The translations under genes and the position numbers were made by a program. Of a DNA stretch of 64,000 nt, positions 1 through 11,720 are shown one piece after another. The notes under the pieces are model-generated. The model was not told the DNA's origin. It did no database searches and saw only the letters and a program-made list of their open reading frames with translations. Source of the stretch: Sinohyriopsis cumingii (taxonomy: Eukaryota > Mollusca > Bivalvia > Unionida > Unionidae); the NCBI GenBank assembly GCA_028554795.2, contig CM068825.1:97147451-97211450 (forward strand). The letters run 5' to 3'. The first letter of the stretch is position 1, and every line of letters starts with the position of its first letter.

Positions 1-302
1 AATGAGGTATTATCACATTTAATATATGGATGTTATATGAAATCAACAATAAATAATTAATATTTATTACAAGAAACTTTTATTTTCATCAGTTCCAATT
101 TTGAAAAGTTATATTGTAAATAATAAAGCGATACTGGCTACTCAGCTCTACTGTAGTTATACTTAGTACAAGCTATAACGAAGAGTAAGTAAGTAAGATT
201 TGTGTCACTATCGTATATAACTAGCCTTTTCTTAGGAGGAGGTGAAACTGTGTGTGACATACTTGTGTTGTCCTTAATACTGATTGTAAAATTACCCCCG
301 TG

Positions 303-310
303 TATAAATA
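303..310 (+). promoter_or_regulatory. TATA-box-like TATAAATA
   Basis: A consensus TATAAATA followed by G lies about 90 bp upstream of a plus-strand ATG with a fair context (402-404) that opens the candidate exon below. In AT-rich DNA this can occur by chance. Confidence 0.2.
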
Positions 311-401
311 GACCCTCCAAAAATGGATTCTAGTGGATAACCATGTGCTAAACTTTCAAGTTCATGGATTCTTTGAACATTTATTTTTCTGTCCTGGAAA
401 T

Positions 402-470
402 ATGGCAAGTGCTACAGTGAAATTTGCTTATGGATTAAGATATTGGCGGATAAATGATTCCTTCTGGCTG
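402..470 (+). CDS. Candidate plus-strand first exon, 23 codons (uncertain)
   Basis: I do not recognise this sequence. An ATG with A at -3 and G at +4 opens MASATVKFAYGLRYWRINDS then FWL, ending exactly at a strong donor (gtaagt, 471-476). The same frame is open upstream to about 312. A TATA-like box lies at 303-310. The 8-kb inverted-repeat element starts only 12 bp after the exon edge, so it would sit in the intron. No confident second exon is seen; 13122-13315 is one possibility but the phase does not fit directly. Chance is a real alternative. Confidence 0.2.
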
Positions 471-537
471 GTAAGTGCATTAGGGCTGTTCCAGTAAAAC
501 ATATACCCCCCGGTGGGGAGGCACTTTCAAATTCAAC

Positions 538-705
538 CAACCCACAACAGAAGCAGTTTAAAAAAACTATGATCCACCGTCAGATGTGTTTTAATTGATA
601 ATCACTGCACCCTACAGAAGTATATTTTTTAACATGATTTCTGGCTATGGGTTAGTGGGCGGTAGAAGCGATTTTAATATTGGGTTGGGGACAGAAGCGA
701 TTTAA
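538..705 (+). repeat. Left subterminal direct motif repeats (ACAGAAG-GATTT)
   Basis: Four loose copies of a motif close to acccacaacagaagcgattt lie at about 538, 609, 657 and 684, all on the plus strand. Matching copies in the same orientation lie near the right end of the same 8-kb element. Confidence 0.55.
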
Positions 706-1544
706 ATGACAGCTGGCTGGAGGTAATCTACTTAATTTATATACATCATATGATCTACTGCATATTTTTATTTATATTCATTCATTATAAACAGTCTTTT
801 GTCCTTTTGTTTGTTTTTCTGTCAGCTAAGTATGTCTCTGATACTATGAAATCACAGATTTTCATGATGGCTTATTATTTGTAGATGTCATTGATCAGTC
901 CCTTAATACCTACTAATTTAACATCCATGAATACAGATTTTATAATAGATATTTCCATTCTAATACAGAAATCATGAATTTGTATCCTTACTAAACTCTG
1001 TGTTTCCTAAAGTGATCAATATGTCTTGCTATTTTTCTTTGTTCTCAGGCATGCTGCTTTTGATTAGAATAATAGTTTAATCTTGTATTGCTTTAAATGT
1101 GTGGTCACATTCTATGATTCATTGTTATTATTTTTTCCAATAAATGTTTTGGTAAACTTTTATGATTTGTCAGAGAAAAAAAACAATGATGCCTGTGGAA
1201 GTGATGTTGCATCATTTGTCTACTTTTACACTATATCATTTCTTGTAAGAACATTTTTTTCAGTTACCGATGTCTTATTTTTACGCCTTGTTACAAGACT
1301 AATATAAAGTTATAACAAAATATAGCAAGTGAAACATTTTTATATCATAGATTAAAAAAAATGGATGAAAGTCAAGGAATCATTTTTCCCTGACCACTCA
1401 AAATCAATGTCATTGCAGTTAACTGCATTGTCAACAGCATCATCATCACTGATGGCCTAGCAGTAACATTATGCACTTTCAATCCAGTTGTCACAGGTTT
1501 TATCTCCCACTTCTAGTCTTTCATATGAGACTTATACCTATGGC

Positions 1545-1815
1545 CTGAGGGGCTTTCATGGCAGAGTGGTATAAGATGCTTGTCTTGTGATACAAATCTG
1601 AGGGGCTTTCATGGCAGTGGTACAAGATGCTTGTCATGTGATTACTTGCCTCCAATGTGTAAATGAGAATGTTGCCAGTTACTTGCGGAAGGTCAGTGGT
1701 TCTACATAAGTGGTGTTTGGTGTCTCAAAAGGACTTGGATTTTCTTCAGCAGTAAAACTGGCTGCCATATATAGATTCTCTTCATCTGAAAATGGTGTAA
1801 GGCCATACTGATCTA
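1545..1815 (+). mobile_element. Degraded tRNA-derived SINE, related to family A, with duplicated head
   Basis: The head gggctttcatggcagagtgg (A-box-like TGGCAGAGTGG) occurs twice, 55 bp apart, at about 1549 and 1604. The 3' part (ggctgccatatatag... tgaaaatggtgtaa) matches the 3' end of SINE family A. It lies inside the 8-kb element, so it is a nested insertion. Confidence 0.5.
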
Positions 1816-3589
1816 CTGAAACCTCGAGAGCTCATGTCTAAATGACTTCAGCTGTTGGAGATAAACGTCAAATCAACAGAGGCTCCATGTGCCCAAGTGT
1901 ACTAAGGTGCCTGCTTTTACATCACTTAAACATCTCACAGAGTGAGTTTGTGTCACAGATCAACCAATTTAGGTTGGTGGTCTTTCGGGGTCCTTCCTCC
2001 ACCTAATATATTGTAAACAAATCACCTAAAAACCCAAAATCAAACCACACTGAATCAACCAACTAATCAACTGTAGCAACAGCAGCAAAGGTACTAGTCA
2101 ATCATTTTTTTGCCACAGCTGTACGAGTTTACAACTTTTTACTTAAGTAATTTTTGTAGACTACAGAATATCGTCAATTATGCCTTTCTGACAGTTACCT
2201 AAAAGTCATCATCAGTTGGTGCAAATGGATTTTTCATGGTAAGCATATGAGATGGAAAAGTCTTGAGCAATCCTGCATCACACACTGCCGAAAAGTTTAC
2301 ATTTTAGCTCACTTAAATTTTCTCTTAACAGTGTTCATTGTTCCAACTAGAACTGTTATAACTTATTCAAGCTATATTCACCAATATCTGATGATATGCA
2401 TCTGTAATAAATATTGAGCAAAAACTACAATCAACAAACCAAGAAATAAAATTGTTCACACCTCTCAGGCAGAATCTGCCAAAAGATTTTTAATTTTTTA
2501 AATTTGCCAAATATTTTTTCCAACCATACTGATTCAGTGGACATATCACCAGAATGGACAGAAACAGACCAGAAGGTTAACATCAATTTGATACAGCTTT
2601 TAAGTAGCTAAATTCATATTGGTTTAGTTAACTGTACACCCTTTATTGTCTTCCTTTTGATGAAATTTCTTACTGAAGCTAAGAAAATAATGTTGCACAC
2701 ATAAAAAGGTGGCATACTTCTACTCATTATTGTTTTTATTATACTTCTCCAATCCAGCCTGTTCTTATGATCTTCTCCCCCCACATACTGTTTGTCTTGT
2801 TTATGTATGTATCTAAATTTCTCACTTACTTTTCCTACTACTATAAAAATGTTCTGTGAATATGCACATCAGTGTGAAACACAATGGGGAGACTAAATTC
2901 AAGATTAAAAACCTCTACATTTCTGGATATATTCTGCTTGGATTCCATATTTCTGCACAAAACTCAAGAGTTCAGGACTCTGCACTAATTCAGTTACCAC
3001 TGTAAATTTGTGCAAACACCACGATATTAAAATTTAGTAACTTAAAATTTTGAGTGCTCATGATCAAATTTATATCAGTATAGACACATCTATGATGACA
3101 GCTTTTGTGAAGAAAAAACCCATAACAGCTGTAACAAGATAACCGGGTGGGATATTTCGGAATAACAACAGAACACGTTTTGACGACACAGATATATATG
3201 GTTTAATGTGGTGAATGATATGAGCAGTAGATTATGAAGATGTGTGCGTATTTATAATCCAAATATTGGATCTATTTAACATAAAAACACACAGTTTCAA
3301 AGATGGAAAAAATATACAAATCAGTTAGTTCAGTAACCCTAAAACACAGGATAAATGATTTCACAAATGATTCAATAATGGAAAGATGAATATAGTTCAC
3401 TAAAATAGTAAACGATGTAAGTCTTTACACATAGTAAAAAATGTATTCGCTCAGGTAGCGAAATTATGTCACTAAACACAAGGACGGATATACAATCTAT
3501 CCTTCCAGTCCTGAATAATACTCTGGGTCTTACTAACCCAAAATTAACATACAGCTAATAAAATACATGTGTGGAGATGCACTCTGTCA

Positions 3590-3910
3590 CCCGTGCACCA
3601 TATCCACTCCACAGCTCCTCCGAATCAATTTCACAACTGCTATAGACTCCGGACCCTCGGAATACCATGATCACTCGGAACATTAGACCCTCCGGACACT
3701 TGAAATATTAGACCCTCCGGACCCCCTGGTCCTTTGACGGCTCTACAGCTGGGTCACCTTAGTCACTCTGGACACTCCGGACGCTAGACATTAGACGCTC
3801 CGGCACCTTAAACACTCTGGACACACGGACGTTTCTACACTCTGACAACACCGGACACCCCGGATATTCCTACTTTCAGACAACACCGGACACCCCGGAT
3901 ATTCCTACCA
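3590..3910. repeat. GC-rich patch of short CCGGAC-type repeats
   Basis: About 320 bp rich in ctccggac, cactccgg and caccggacaccccgg, including two near-identical 34-36 bp tandem units at about 3846-3910 (acaacaccggacaccccgga then tattcctac). It stands out sharply from the AT-rich surroundings. No coding sequence recognised. Confidence 0.6.
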
Positions 3911-6780
3911 TCAAAAACAGCTGAAAATATACCCGATACAGTGTACTAAACTTGATACAGACATAACGTAAGGACGTTATACATGGTAAGTTATAAAGAT
4001 TATATTATTATGGCAATTACAAAACAGGTTCAATAGTAACCTAACCCTGCTCGATAAGACAATAGTAAATAATTCTTTATAAAAATAATGTAGCTTTACA
4101 TTACCAACATAAATCCTGTCCTACGTTGCAACAAGAATAAAAAGAAATGCACGCATTATGCTGTATAAAGGAAACTATATAACAAACATGCAAAGGTAAA
4201 TATGGAAATACACTAGTTATCACTTAAAACCGAAAAATTACCTACCCCTACAGCTGGAGTTGTGCGAATCCTTTAAGCAGGCCGCTTGCTGACAAAACCA
4301 TTAGTATTGTAAAGGTCCTTTACATGCAGTAACGTATTTATACCTTTAGAATTTTCGTTTGCTGTATCGAAAGCACCTTGCACGTGTGGCATAGGACGAA
4401 TCGTACTCACGATTTCGAAATACATAGACCATATATATAATCACCCTCGGGAATCGTTGTACAGCGAAAAGAAACGAAACCCGAGTACATGTATTTAATG
4501 AACAACATTTACACCATTCCGTGACAACAGCCGCACCATTTGCTGGATCTATACAAATTTGAAATGTGTGCTTTCAATACTGCACCAAAGAGTCAGCTGC
4601 TGATTTCAGTAATGAGTCATCCAAACTCGGGTCTGTAAAGGGATGGAAATTATGTTAATAAAACAATGTCCCTCACTTTTTTCAGTTACAAGTAGGACAA
4701 GCTCTCAAAAGATTGTTTTTACTAAAATCTTACTTTCATTATCAACCAATCAGGGACAGTCAAACACATATATACTCTACTTTATCTTCACTGATTTATA
4801 GTATCATTCTCGTTCTTTCACGTCTGTAGTAATGGGAGTCCTTGAACAACTCAATGGTTGTAAGCCTTTTTCGACCATGCTGAATGGACACACTGTAAGA
4901 TAATGTTCAAGTAACAGAAATACCATGGGATAACCAGAGACCAATAAAATTGAATAGTCAAGTTATCTCCTCTGCAGGGATGCTGCCAGGATTTCAGGAT
5001 GTACTCTAAGTTTTGTGTGTGTGTGATCTCCAGTGAGGAAGTGGTGGTGGTGGGAATAGCCATTGTTAAATATCTCCCTAACACTTAAATATCTGTCACT
5101 CTTTCTTACTGTTCCACTCTGTTACAACTCTACTGAAATCAAAATTCTCAAAGAGATGTCATCTCTAGTTGTATAGCGATTATTACTGTGAGGTCATTGG
5201 GCATGGTCACGTGGTTGTGGTGGGGTCATGGTTGGGATGGCATAAAGACTATAGGCTTACTCCATAATTGACAGCTAATTATGATGTTGTCAAAAGAATT
5301 AAAAAATTTCTAGCAATTCAGTTGGACTCGGATACTTGATTTATAGTCAATGAACAGGTTCTAATATTGATGTGTTTATTTTGGAGCTATGTTCCTCCAT
5401 CACATTCAAGATTTGGATATACCAAAGGTGAAATTGGTACAGTTGCATCCTAAACTACTATCGTGGCTACTTCAAATGTTATTTAATGTGAGACTTTAAT
5501 GCAAGAACTCGTAGCTTCAGTGATTTTTGGGTTAAAAAAATTAATTTCTTCTCAAACAACTAAATTTGGTGCAGATTACGTTGTTTTTTTAATGATACAG
5601 TGATTATTCTTGATGTGTAAAAATTGCACAAGAAATGAACATCAGATCAGAAAATTACTACCACTGGGAAAATACTGATAGGAATATACAGAAATAATGA
5701 TATAATTATTTAAGTAGAATATGTGGTGACAATACGAGCGCTAGTTCTACAACTTTGTGCAAAATACATCTTGTACGACTATTCTGTTGTTTCTAACAGC
5801 ACTGTAATATGGCAATAATTTCTGTCCACTTTTTACTTTAATCCCTTGCTAATTAATAGTTTTAGATTTCACAATACTAAGCACATTTTACCTTTTGACA
5901 ATAACACATCATTATAAATATTTAGAGTGCAAGAAAATAGAAGTTACAATTTTATTAAAAGCACTGGTACCAGTAAGACTAAAGGATTTGGTTTAAAAAA
6001 AAAGAAAAGAATCAGGATGAACAGATTATTAGTGTAGTAAAAAAATCCATATATCAGAATGACATCAAGTATTTTTTCATTTATTTCATTATCAGTTAAT
6101 GATACTGCTTAAAAATGTATTATACTAGATAATATACTTTTTTAGTTATCCATTTTGCAATACAAATACCAAATGATGGCATGGAACTAAGTGCCAAAAG
6201 GTCTGCAGAAAATACCACCATGATCTATATATATGGAAGAACCGAACATAAACAGGTCAAATTTTATCCATCTTGCTTTGAGTTTACACAGATCAGTCAG
6301 TCTCTTATGTTTAATGTCATTTAATTTTTGCACATAGAGAGCATGTACATCATTTGGTCATACATATGCATATGATACAAAAGTTTGTCTTTTTATTCTT
6401 TTGTTTTGTTGTTCTACACACTTAATTATGTTGCATGGGGAGTCTCTGATGTTCCTTAAGAGCATTAATCTGTTAATTGCTTCTGAATTTAATATGATCC
6501 TCCTCCTCGATGTACAAATATTATTCTGTGCTGTGAACTCCTTTCATTGCCTGCTGTCTGAAACACATATGCATAACTAGCTTGAACAAGTTACTGTTCT
6601 TTATTGTTGTGCAATTTTCAACATCTCACATGTATGGGCCCATGGGTATTCTCTCTTGGATATCTCTGTCCCAGAAAGAAATGTTTTGAACCAGAGGTCT
6701 CGTTAGGATTTTAAAACTAAGAGTCCATGGCTCCCATTTTGGTAAAAATGAGTCCCTTCATGAAAAGTTGCAGTCCCCTC
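3911..6780. other. Interior of the 8-kb element, no recognisable gene
   Basis: AT-rich sequence with a more CpG-rich stretch at about 4240-4520. I see no conserved protein, only short frames broken by stops. Confidence 0.5.
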
Positions 6781-6782
6781 TC

Positions 6783-7063
6783 AGAAAACTATGCCAATCA
6801 TAGTAACTATTGGTTGCCATTGAGTTTAATTTCTTCATTCTTTATAACACTGACATAGCTCTTGCTTGTCCATCAGAGAGTCTGAATTGTTTCGATCCAA
6901 GGAAGGTCTTATTCAAAGCACTAAGCTAGGCATCACACACTTTCATACACTTGGCTGATGTCCCTTTCAAATTATCAGTTCTAGCAACTGCAGACCTCTC
7001 CTGAATCTCACAATCTTTGTCAGTTTGCCTTTGAACCCCACAATACTCATTCAAGTCTATGTC
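6783..7063 (-). pseudogene. Degraded coding remnant, probably transposon-derived
   Basis: One minus-strand frame reads with protein-like composition across about 280 bp: DIDLNEYCGVQRQTDKDCEI, then later SAKCMKVCDA, a TAG stop, LSALNKTFLGSKQFRLSDGQ, a TAA stop, and further residues. The continuity of frame across stops suggests a decayed gene. I do not recognise the family; its position inside the 8-kb element suggests an element-encoded protein. Confidence 0.3.
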
Positions 7064-7476
7064 TCAACATGTCATGATTCCGAGGTCACGTGCACTGCTT
7101 ATTCCGTTACACTCGGAAATGAACACACGAATGAAAGCTAAAGTTGTTTATTTGATGTACTGTTATAAATGACCACATGTACATCTCTGGGTATTTCTGC
7201 CTCTAAATTCAAGCACTGTAAATATCAGTAGATTTTCCCACCCAGCTGCCAGTCAAAGCCTTTGATCTCGCCGCTATTGCAGCATGTTCTTTTGATGTAT
7301 TCTTATAATGGTGACAACGGGGGGGCTTTCAACCACTAAATTCTGTCATTGTAAATATCACAGCTAACTGATCAACACATTTTTCCACTATGCAGGTGAC
7401 CGAAGCAGGACTGGCAAGTATTTGAATTTTACCGCCCGCCTAAATAAAAAAAATTGGTGTCTAAATACGCGTGATT

Positions 7477-7809
7477 TTAAGTGTTTCCGAGACCTCTGTC
7501 AGTTTTCACTAACATGAACCCTGCCAAAGATTCACTTCCTTGAATCAGTGTTTTGCTGCCTCTTATGCCAGATTTTTCACTTCCATAATGCTGTATTAGG
7601 GTTTTAAGTCCAACATTCCCATAGAATGCTGGTTTAGACATGGGTATATTTAATAAATATAACCGGCATATTGTCCATCCAACATGTACATCGGACTCGC
7701 ACTCAACATCAATTTTGGGCTCAAAATCACACACTGGTATTTCCAGTGATATTTTTCCAATGTCCAACAGACCGATATACATGAAATTCATTGTCATCAT
7801 AGCTATCAC
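7477..7809 (-). CDS. Hypothetical ORF, 110 codons, inside the 8-kb element
   Basis: I do not recognise this protein. It opens MIAMMTMNFMYIGLLDIGKI and reads through EIPVCDFEPKIDVECESDVH to a stop at 7477. The opposite strand is also open over most of it, so openness alone is weak evidence. The DNA upstream (7870-8300) is unusually CpG-rich and promoter-like, and another ATG at 7869-7871 opens MVESQHGLSSDDVFQSANTG in a different frame. It may be part of an element-encoded gene reading inward from the right end. Confidence 0.25.
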   Translation of the reverse strand: MIAMMTMNFMYIGLLDIGKISLEIPVCDFEPKIDVECESDVHVGWTICRLYLLNIPMSKPAFYGNVGLKTLIQHYGSEKSGIRGSKTLIQGSESLAGFMLVKTDRGLGNT

Positions 7810-7989
7810 CAGCCAGTATTTGCCGACTGAAAAACGTCGTCTGAAGACAAACCGTGCTGTGATTCAACCATTTTGGTTTCCTGTGTGGCCCTTATTGGAA
7901 ACACGCAATCATAAAACTTCCACGATAAAAGTAAGGCTAAAACTCCATAAAATGCCTGTTCCAGGGCCAATGAACGAATCAAATTTCAT

Positions 7990-8300
7990 TTAACAGCCAT
8001 TCATGTCGAACCGAAGTATCCAGATATCTGGATGTCGTATCAAGCACTGTGAGACAGCTGCGGCAGCGCGAATTACGTCGCGAAATGTACTTTTAAAGTT
8101 AAAGTTAAAAGTTTAATAAAAATTGCATACTGCGCAAAGAACATTTTTTATATCCGCGGTGTTGACATAATTTGCCGAATGCGTATCACTGTTTTAAAAG
8201 TACGCAAATTCGTACAAAGTACGTGCACTCGCATGTACTGGCATCATTTTCTGACCCAATGTTTTATTCACGTTAGACCGCGAGGAGGGGGATAGATGCG
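7990..8300. promoter_or_regulatory. CpG-rich stretch near the right end of the 8-kb element
   Basis: Contains many CpG dinucleotides (for example gcggcagcgcgaattacgtc at about 8060) in a CpG-poor window. It could be the promoter of an element-encoded minus-strand gene. No specific factor site is claimed. Confidence 0.25.
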
Positions 8301-8462
8301 ATTTTAAATATATATTCGGTTTTTTCTTCTTTCTGACAAACCCACCAACGATTTCTCATTTTGTTAGCACAACCCACAACAGAAGTGATTTTCCTAACCA
8401 ACCTTCCACTGTCAAAATTAAAATAGTTCGAAACACAACCTCCTACAGAAGTTTTTTTGAAG
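8287..8462 (+). repeat. Right subterminal direct motif repeats (ACAGAAG-GATTT)
   Basis: Copies at about 8287, 8340 (weaker), 8388 and 8437, spaced 48-53 bp, in the same plus orientation as at the left end. Because the element's outer termini are inverted, direct orientation of this inner motif is unexpected. Confidence 0.55.
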
Positions 8463-8720
8463 TGCCGTCCCCGGGGGGGATATATGTTTTACTGGAACAG
8501 CCCTTATTTGTCTTTAAATATTGTAGTTATATTTTTGATTCAACTGGGGCACAATGGAGATGCTTAACAAAATTAGAAAAAAAAACATGTTTTATATAAC
8601 ACTTTTCTGGCTGTTACTAATTTTTCTGTAGTTGTTAAAAGAGTTGGGAGGCTAAGAAGTGTATAGGTCTATAGTCTATATGCATGAAGCAGTGTTTTCT
8701 ATTATAAATACTGTTCATTT

Positions 8721-8920
8721 CACACAGCATTGAGAATTTTATCCTATCTGTAGCACAGTCATTTTCAGGTCAGCGTCATTAAATGTAGCTAACAGTATAT
8801 ACTTTGTTTCACACGAAGTATTTAAAACTAGTTAGGTAACTTTCGCAATATTTAATGATGCTGATTTAAAATTGTACTGAGCTAGGACTGGATATAGGAT
8901 AAAATTGACCATGCTGTGTG
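8721..8920. repeat. 200-bp imperfect inverted repeat (fold-back)
   Basis: The left arm begins cacacagcattgagaatttt at 8721 and runs to about 8797. The right arm, read from 8920 on the other strand, begins cacacagcatggtcaatttt. Both continue with atcctat and, further in, with cagcRtcattaaat. Arms of about 75 bp flank a loop of about 45 bp. It is probably a small fold-back element. Confidence 0.7.
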
Positions 8921-9792
8921 GAACGAACAAGCATAATACCAAAAAGCTAGACATCATATGCGTTTGTATTTGTCTCTCTCGAAATGTTTTTGTATGTTGT
9001 GCTCTCAAATATGGATTTAACTAAGTTACTATGTTTTTGTTATATATTTGTTACTGTTGTTGTTGTTTGAAATTAGTACAACTATGTCAGGCACAGCAGA
9101 AGACAACAAGGGTTTCTTTTTTAAAAGTAGTTCTGAGCGCGTGGACACCTTGACTGAGACGACTGGTCTGAGATGATTAGACTGAGACAGGAAAAGTAAG
9201 GTTAGCAAAATAAGTAGATTTCTCTATCGCATGGGTGAGAAAAGCCGACTTTTCTTCTGGTGCTGTGCTGTTCTTGTCAATTGCTGATCAGAGTTAGATA
9301 TGGGACTATAGTTGCATGAAAAGAATAGATCAGCTTCTGACAGATTTGATGATGAGTCAGTTATCTTTCAAGACTTAAAACACTTTTCGGTTTGTCAGTA
9401 CACAGATACTGAGACAGCCGGTACAGGGGCAAATTTTACCTGTAAAAACTGAATATGCCAGTGTAATGGAATCTTTGGGCTTTTACAAGGCAATGCATAA
9501 TGATATTACTCCTACTGCAGTGAAAGCTTAAACTAGTTTACTACTGGTGCTATTTAGTGTGGGTAAGGGAAGATAATGGATAAGGGATAATTCCTTTTGT
9601 CTGTATGGAACAAAGACATGAAAGACAACATTTTTTTCGTCTTTCTGGTTTTGATGGATTTGAGAGGTAGTGAAGCTTATATTCTTAACTTTAACAAGAT
9701 GAAGGAAAGATGAAAACTGTCAGTGAATCATTTTGTATACACATATAAAATGGTATTACATAATCAGTTTTGTTATACTAAGAAAAAGAATT

Positions 9793-9915
9793 ACCGCATA
9801 TGCTCGTGTATAAGCCTGTTTGCGTATAAGCCAACCCACCCAAACTGAACATATATAAACACTAAAAAGTGCATGACCAACGTATAAGCCGACCCTCGAC
9901 TCTGAGACATCACAA
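9793..9915 (+). repeat. Interspersed repeat fragment with GTATAAGCC motifs
   Basis: Three copies of cgtataagccNacc or close variants. A related degraded piece is at about 25718-25795 (tatactcgtatataatccga). It looks like the end of a dispersed DNA repeat; family not assigned. Confidence 0.4.
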
Positions 9916-10803
9916 GATGCACAAGGTAAGTTCTAAATGCATTTATTTAGGCAAACTTATATTAAAAAAATTACATGTATACTTATCTCGAGGTTGGCAT
10001 GCATGATTATTAAAAAGAAATGGTATAAACTTGTTTGAAAAGTAATTTATTTTTGTTTTTTTATTGTTATTGCCTAATTTAGATTGTGTATAAGTTGATC
10101 AAACGATGACAAGAATTTAGCAACTGCAAGTTGCTGTAACACTACCTCTCCCTTTTGACTCAATTACTGTTTGTTTATGCATTATATCAGTGCACAAGTA
10201 ATTACATTTTTACTTTGCCTAGAAATTGTAAATACCTAACTCATTAAAATTTATTCCCAGTATGACAGCACAATGAACAACCATGTGGTTCAATTCAACG
10301 CTCTCAATTAGGCTATAGAACATATTTACATAATGGTACCAGTACATGTACATTGTAGATGTGAACACACGTTGAATGAAGTACATTCTGCTGAGTGAAG
10401 TACATCCCTTGGAGTCAAATCATGGGCACCACTGCATTAAGAAATTCACCAATTCACCAACACAAAAGCTTTGAAATTTGCTAAGTTATTTGAACTTTGC
10501 TTCCCAAGTCACCCAGCCAGACTGAGCCTTTGTAAGCCATCTCATTAACATCTCAACCATTATGAAGACACTGCACCATAATCTTACTTTCACTAAAGAG
10601 TGTCATCTGGATCTGCATATGAGGCATAATTTTCTGTACTCATGAATGGAGTATCTTCCATGGAAAGCATGACACAGCAACAGGTGATTTCAGATTATTT
10701 ACTGGCGCTCCTTCTACAACTGGTTTTTGCAGTTATTTTCAAGGATGCTGGTTTTGAAGCAAATGAGGCTCCGAGATGTCATATTTTAAGCACTGAGAAA
10801 TTT

Positions 10804-11125
10804 CTATGGCATTTATAGAACTGTACCCAAATATGTTGTGGCAATCATGCTATGGCATTTATAGAACTGTACTCAAATATGTTGTGGCAATCATGCTATG
10901 GCATTTATAGAACTGAACTCAAATATGTTGTGGCAATCATGCTATGGCATTTATAGAACTGTACTCAAATATGTTGTGGCAATCATGCTATGGCATTTAT
11001 AGAACTGAACTCAAATATGTTGTGGCAATCATGCTATGGCATTTATAGAACTGTACTCAAATATGTTGTGGCAATCATGCTATGGCATTTATAGAACTGT
11101 ACTCAAATATGTTGTGGCAATCATG
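10804..11125 (+). repeat. 46-bp minisatellite, exactly 7 copies
   Basis: Seven head-to-tail 46-bp units (ctatggcatttatagaactg...) fill exactly 322 bp with almost no divergence. The few differences (gtactc versus gaactc) alternate in units 2 to 5, which suggests a recent duplication of a 92-bp pair. Confidence 0.95.
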
Positions 11126-11532
11126 CTATGAAGCAGTAACTAGTATCTTTTTTCTTCATATGCAGCATACTATAGTTACTTCTCTGCACATGTTATCGCT
11201 GTGTAAACTTGTTTCATAATTTCACGTTTCATCTTTTCATATACATAAGATTCCGGTCTTTGATCATTTTATGATGAATTTGCCTTGTCAAATTTCACTC
11301 GAAGCAAAGAGCACTGTCATATCAATTTATTCTCAAATTAACCTTTCAGGGATATCTGCAGTATCCTTATGCTGGATCCTGCACTGTTTTGGGGATTAAC
11401 TCTACACTTGGGCCAGTTGCAAGTCTTGAGTTAGGCACCCAATTTGGGAAACAGTTCTTGAGTAAATTCAGTTTTAACAATCCACAATGTACATTGCTGC
11501 TAACAATTCAAAATCACAACTTGCTGAACTGA

Positions 11533-11720
11533 GGGCTGTTCAATTAAAACATATATGGGACCCAGGGATGGCACTTTTAAAGTGGGGTACTCATGCATAG
11601 ATGCAATTTAGAATTTTCTTATTATTTTAATATGAACTCTGTAAAATCAAAGTAACCTGGCATATATTTTAAAAGACTTGCCTCCCCTGAGCGCCATGTA
11701 TATTTATATGGATAAGAACT
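11533..11720 (+). mobile_element. Half element: terminus related to the 8-kb element
   Basis: Begins GGGCTGTTCAATTAAAACAT at 11533, close to the terminus of the 8-kb element at 483, followed by ggcac and a tagatgcaattta motif like the inner repeats there. No matching right end was found, so it may be truncated. Confidence 0.45.

Larger units (their letters stand above)
483..8503. mobile_element. 8.0-kb DNA transposon-like segment with inverted termini and TTA duplication
   Basis: The left end at 483 reads GGGCTGTTCCAGTAAAACAT, and the right end at 8503 reads the same on the other strand. The match continues through ATA-CCCCCC and the GGCACTT that follows. A TTA lies directly outside each end (480-482 and 8504-8506). 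TTA duplications with termini starting GGG are typical of PIF/Harbinger elements, so that is my tentative class. The interior (about 8 kb) has no intact transposase: I see a SINE fragment, a GC-rich repeat patch, degraded minus-strand coding at 6783-7063 and an open frame at 7477-7809. It could be one large non-autonomous element, or an old element enlarged by nested insertions. Confidence 0.7.

Noticed and set aside
10560-10770. Possible next GCN2 exon or other minus-strand terminal exon (reads SMEDTPFMSTENYASYADPD then stop)
   Set aside because: No acceptor in a usable phase, and no match to the expected GCN2 continuation after the exon at 14418.
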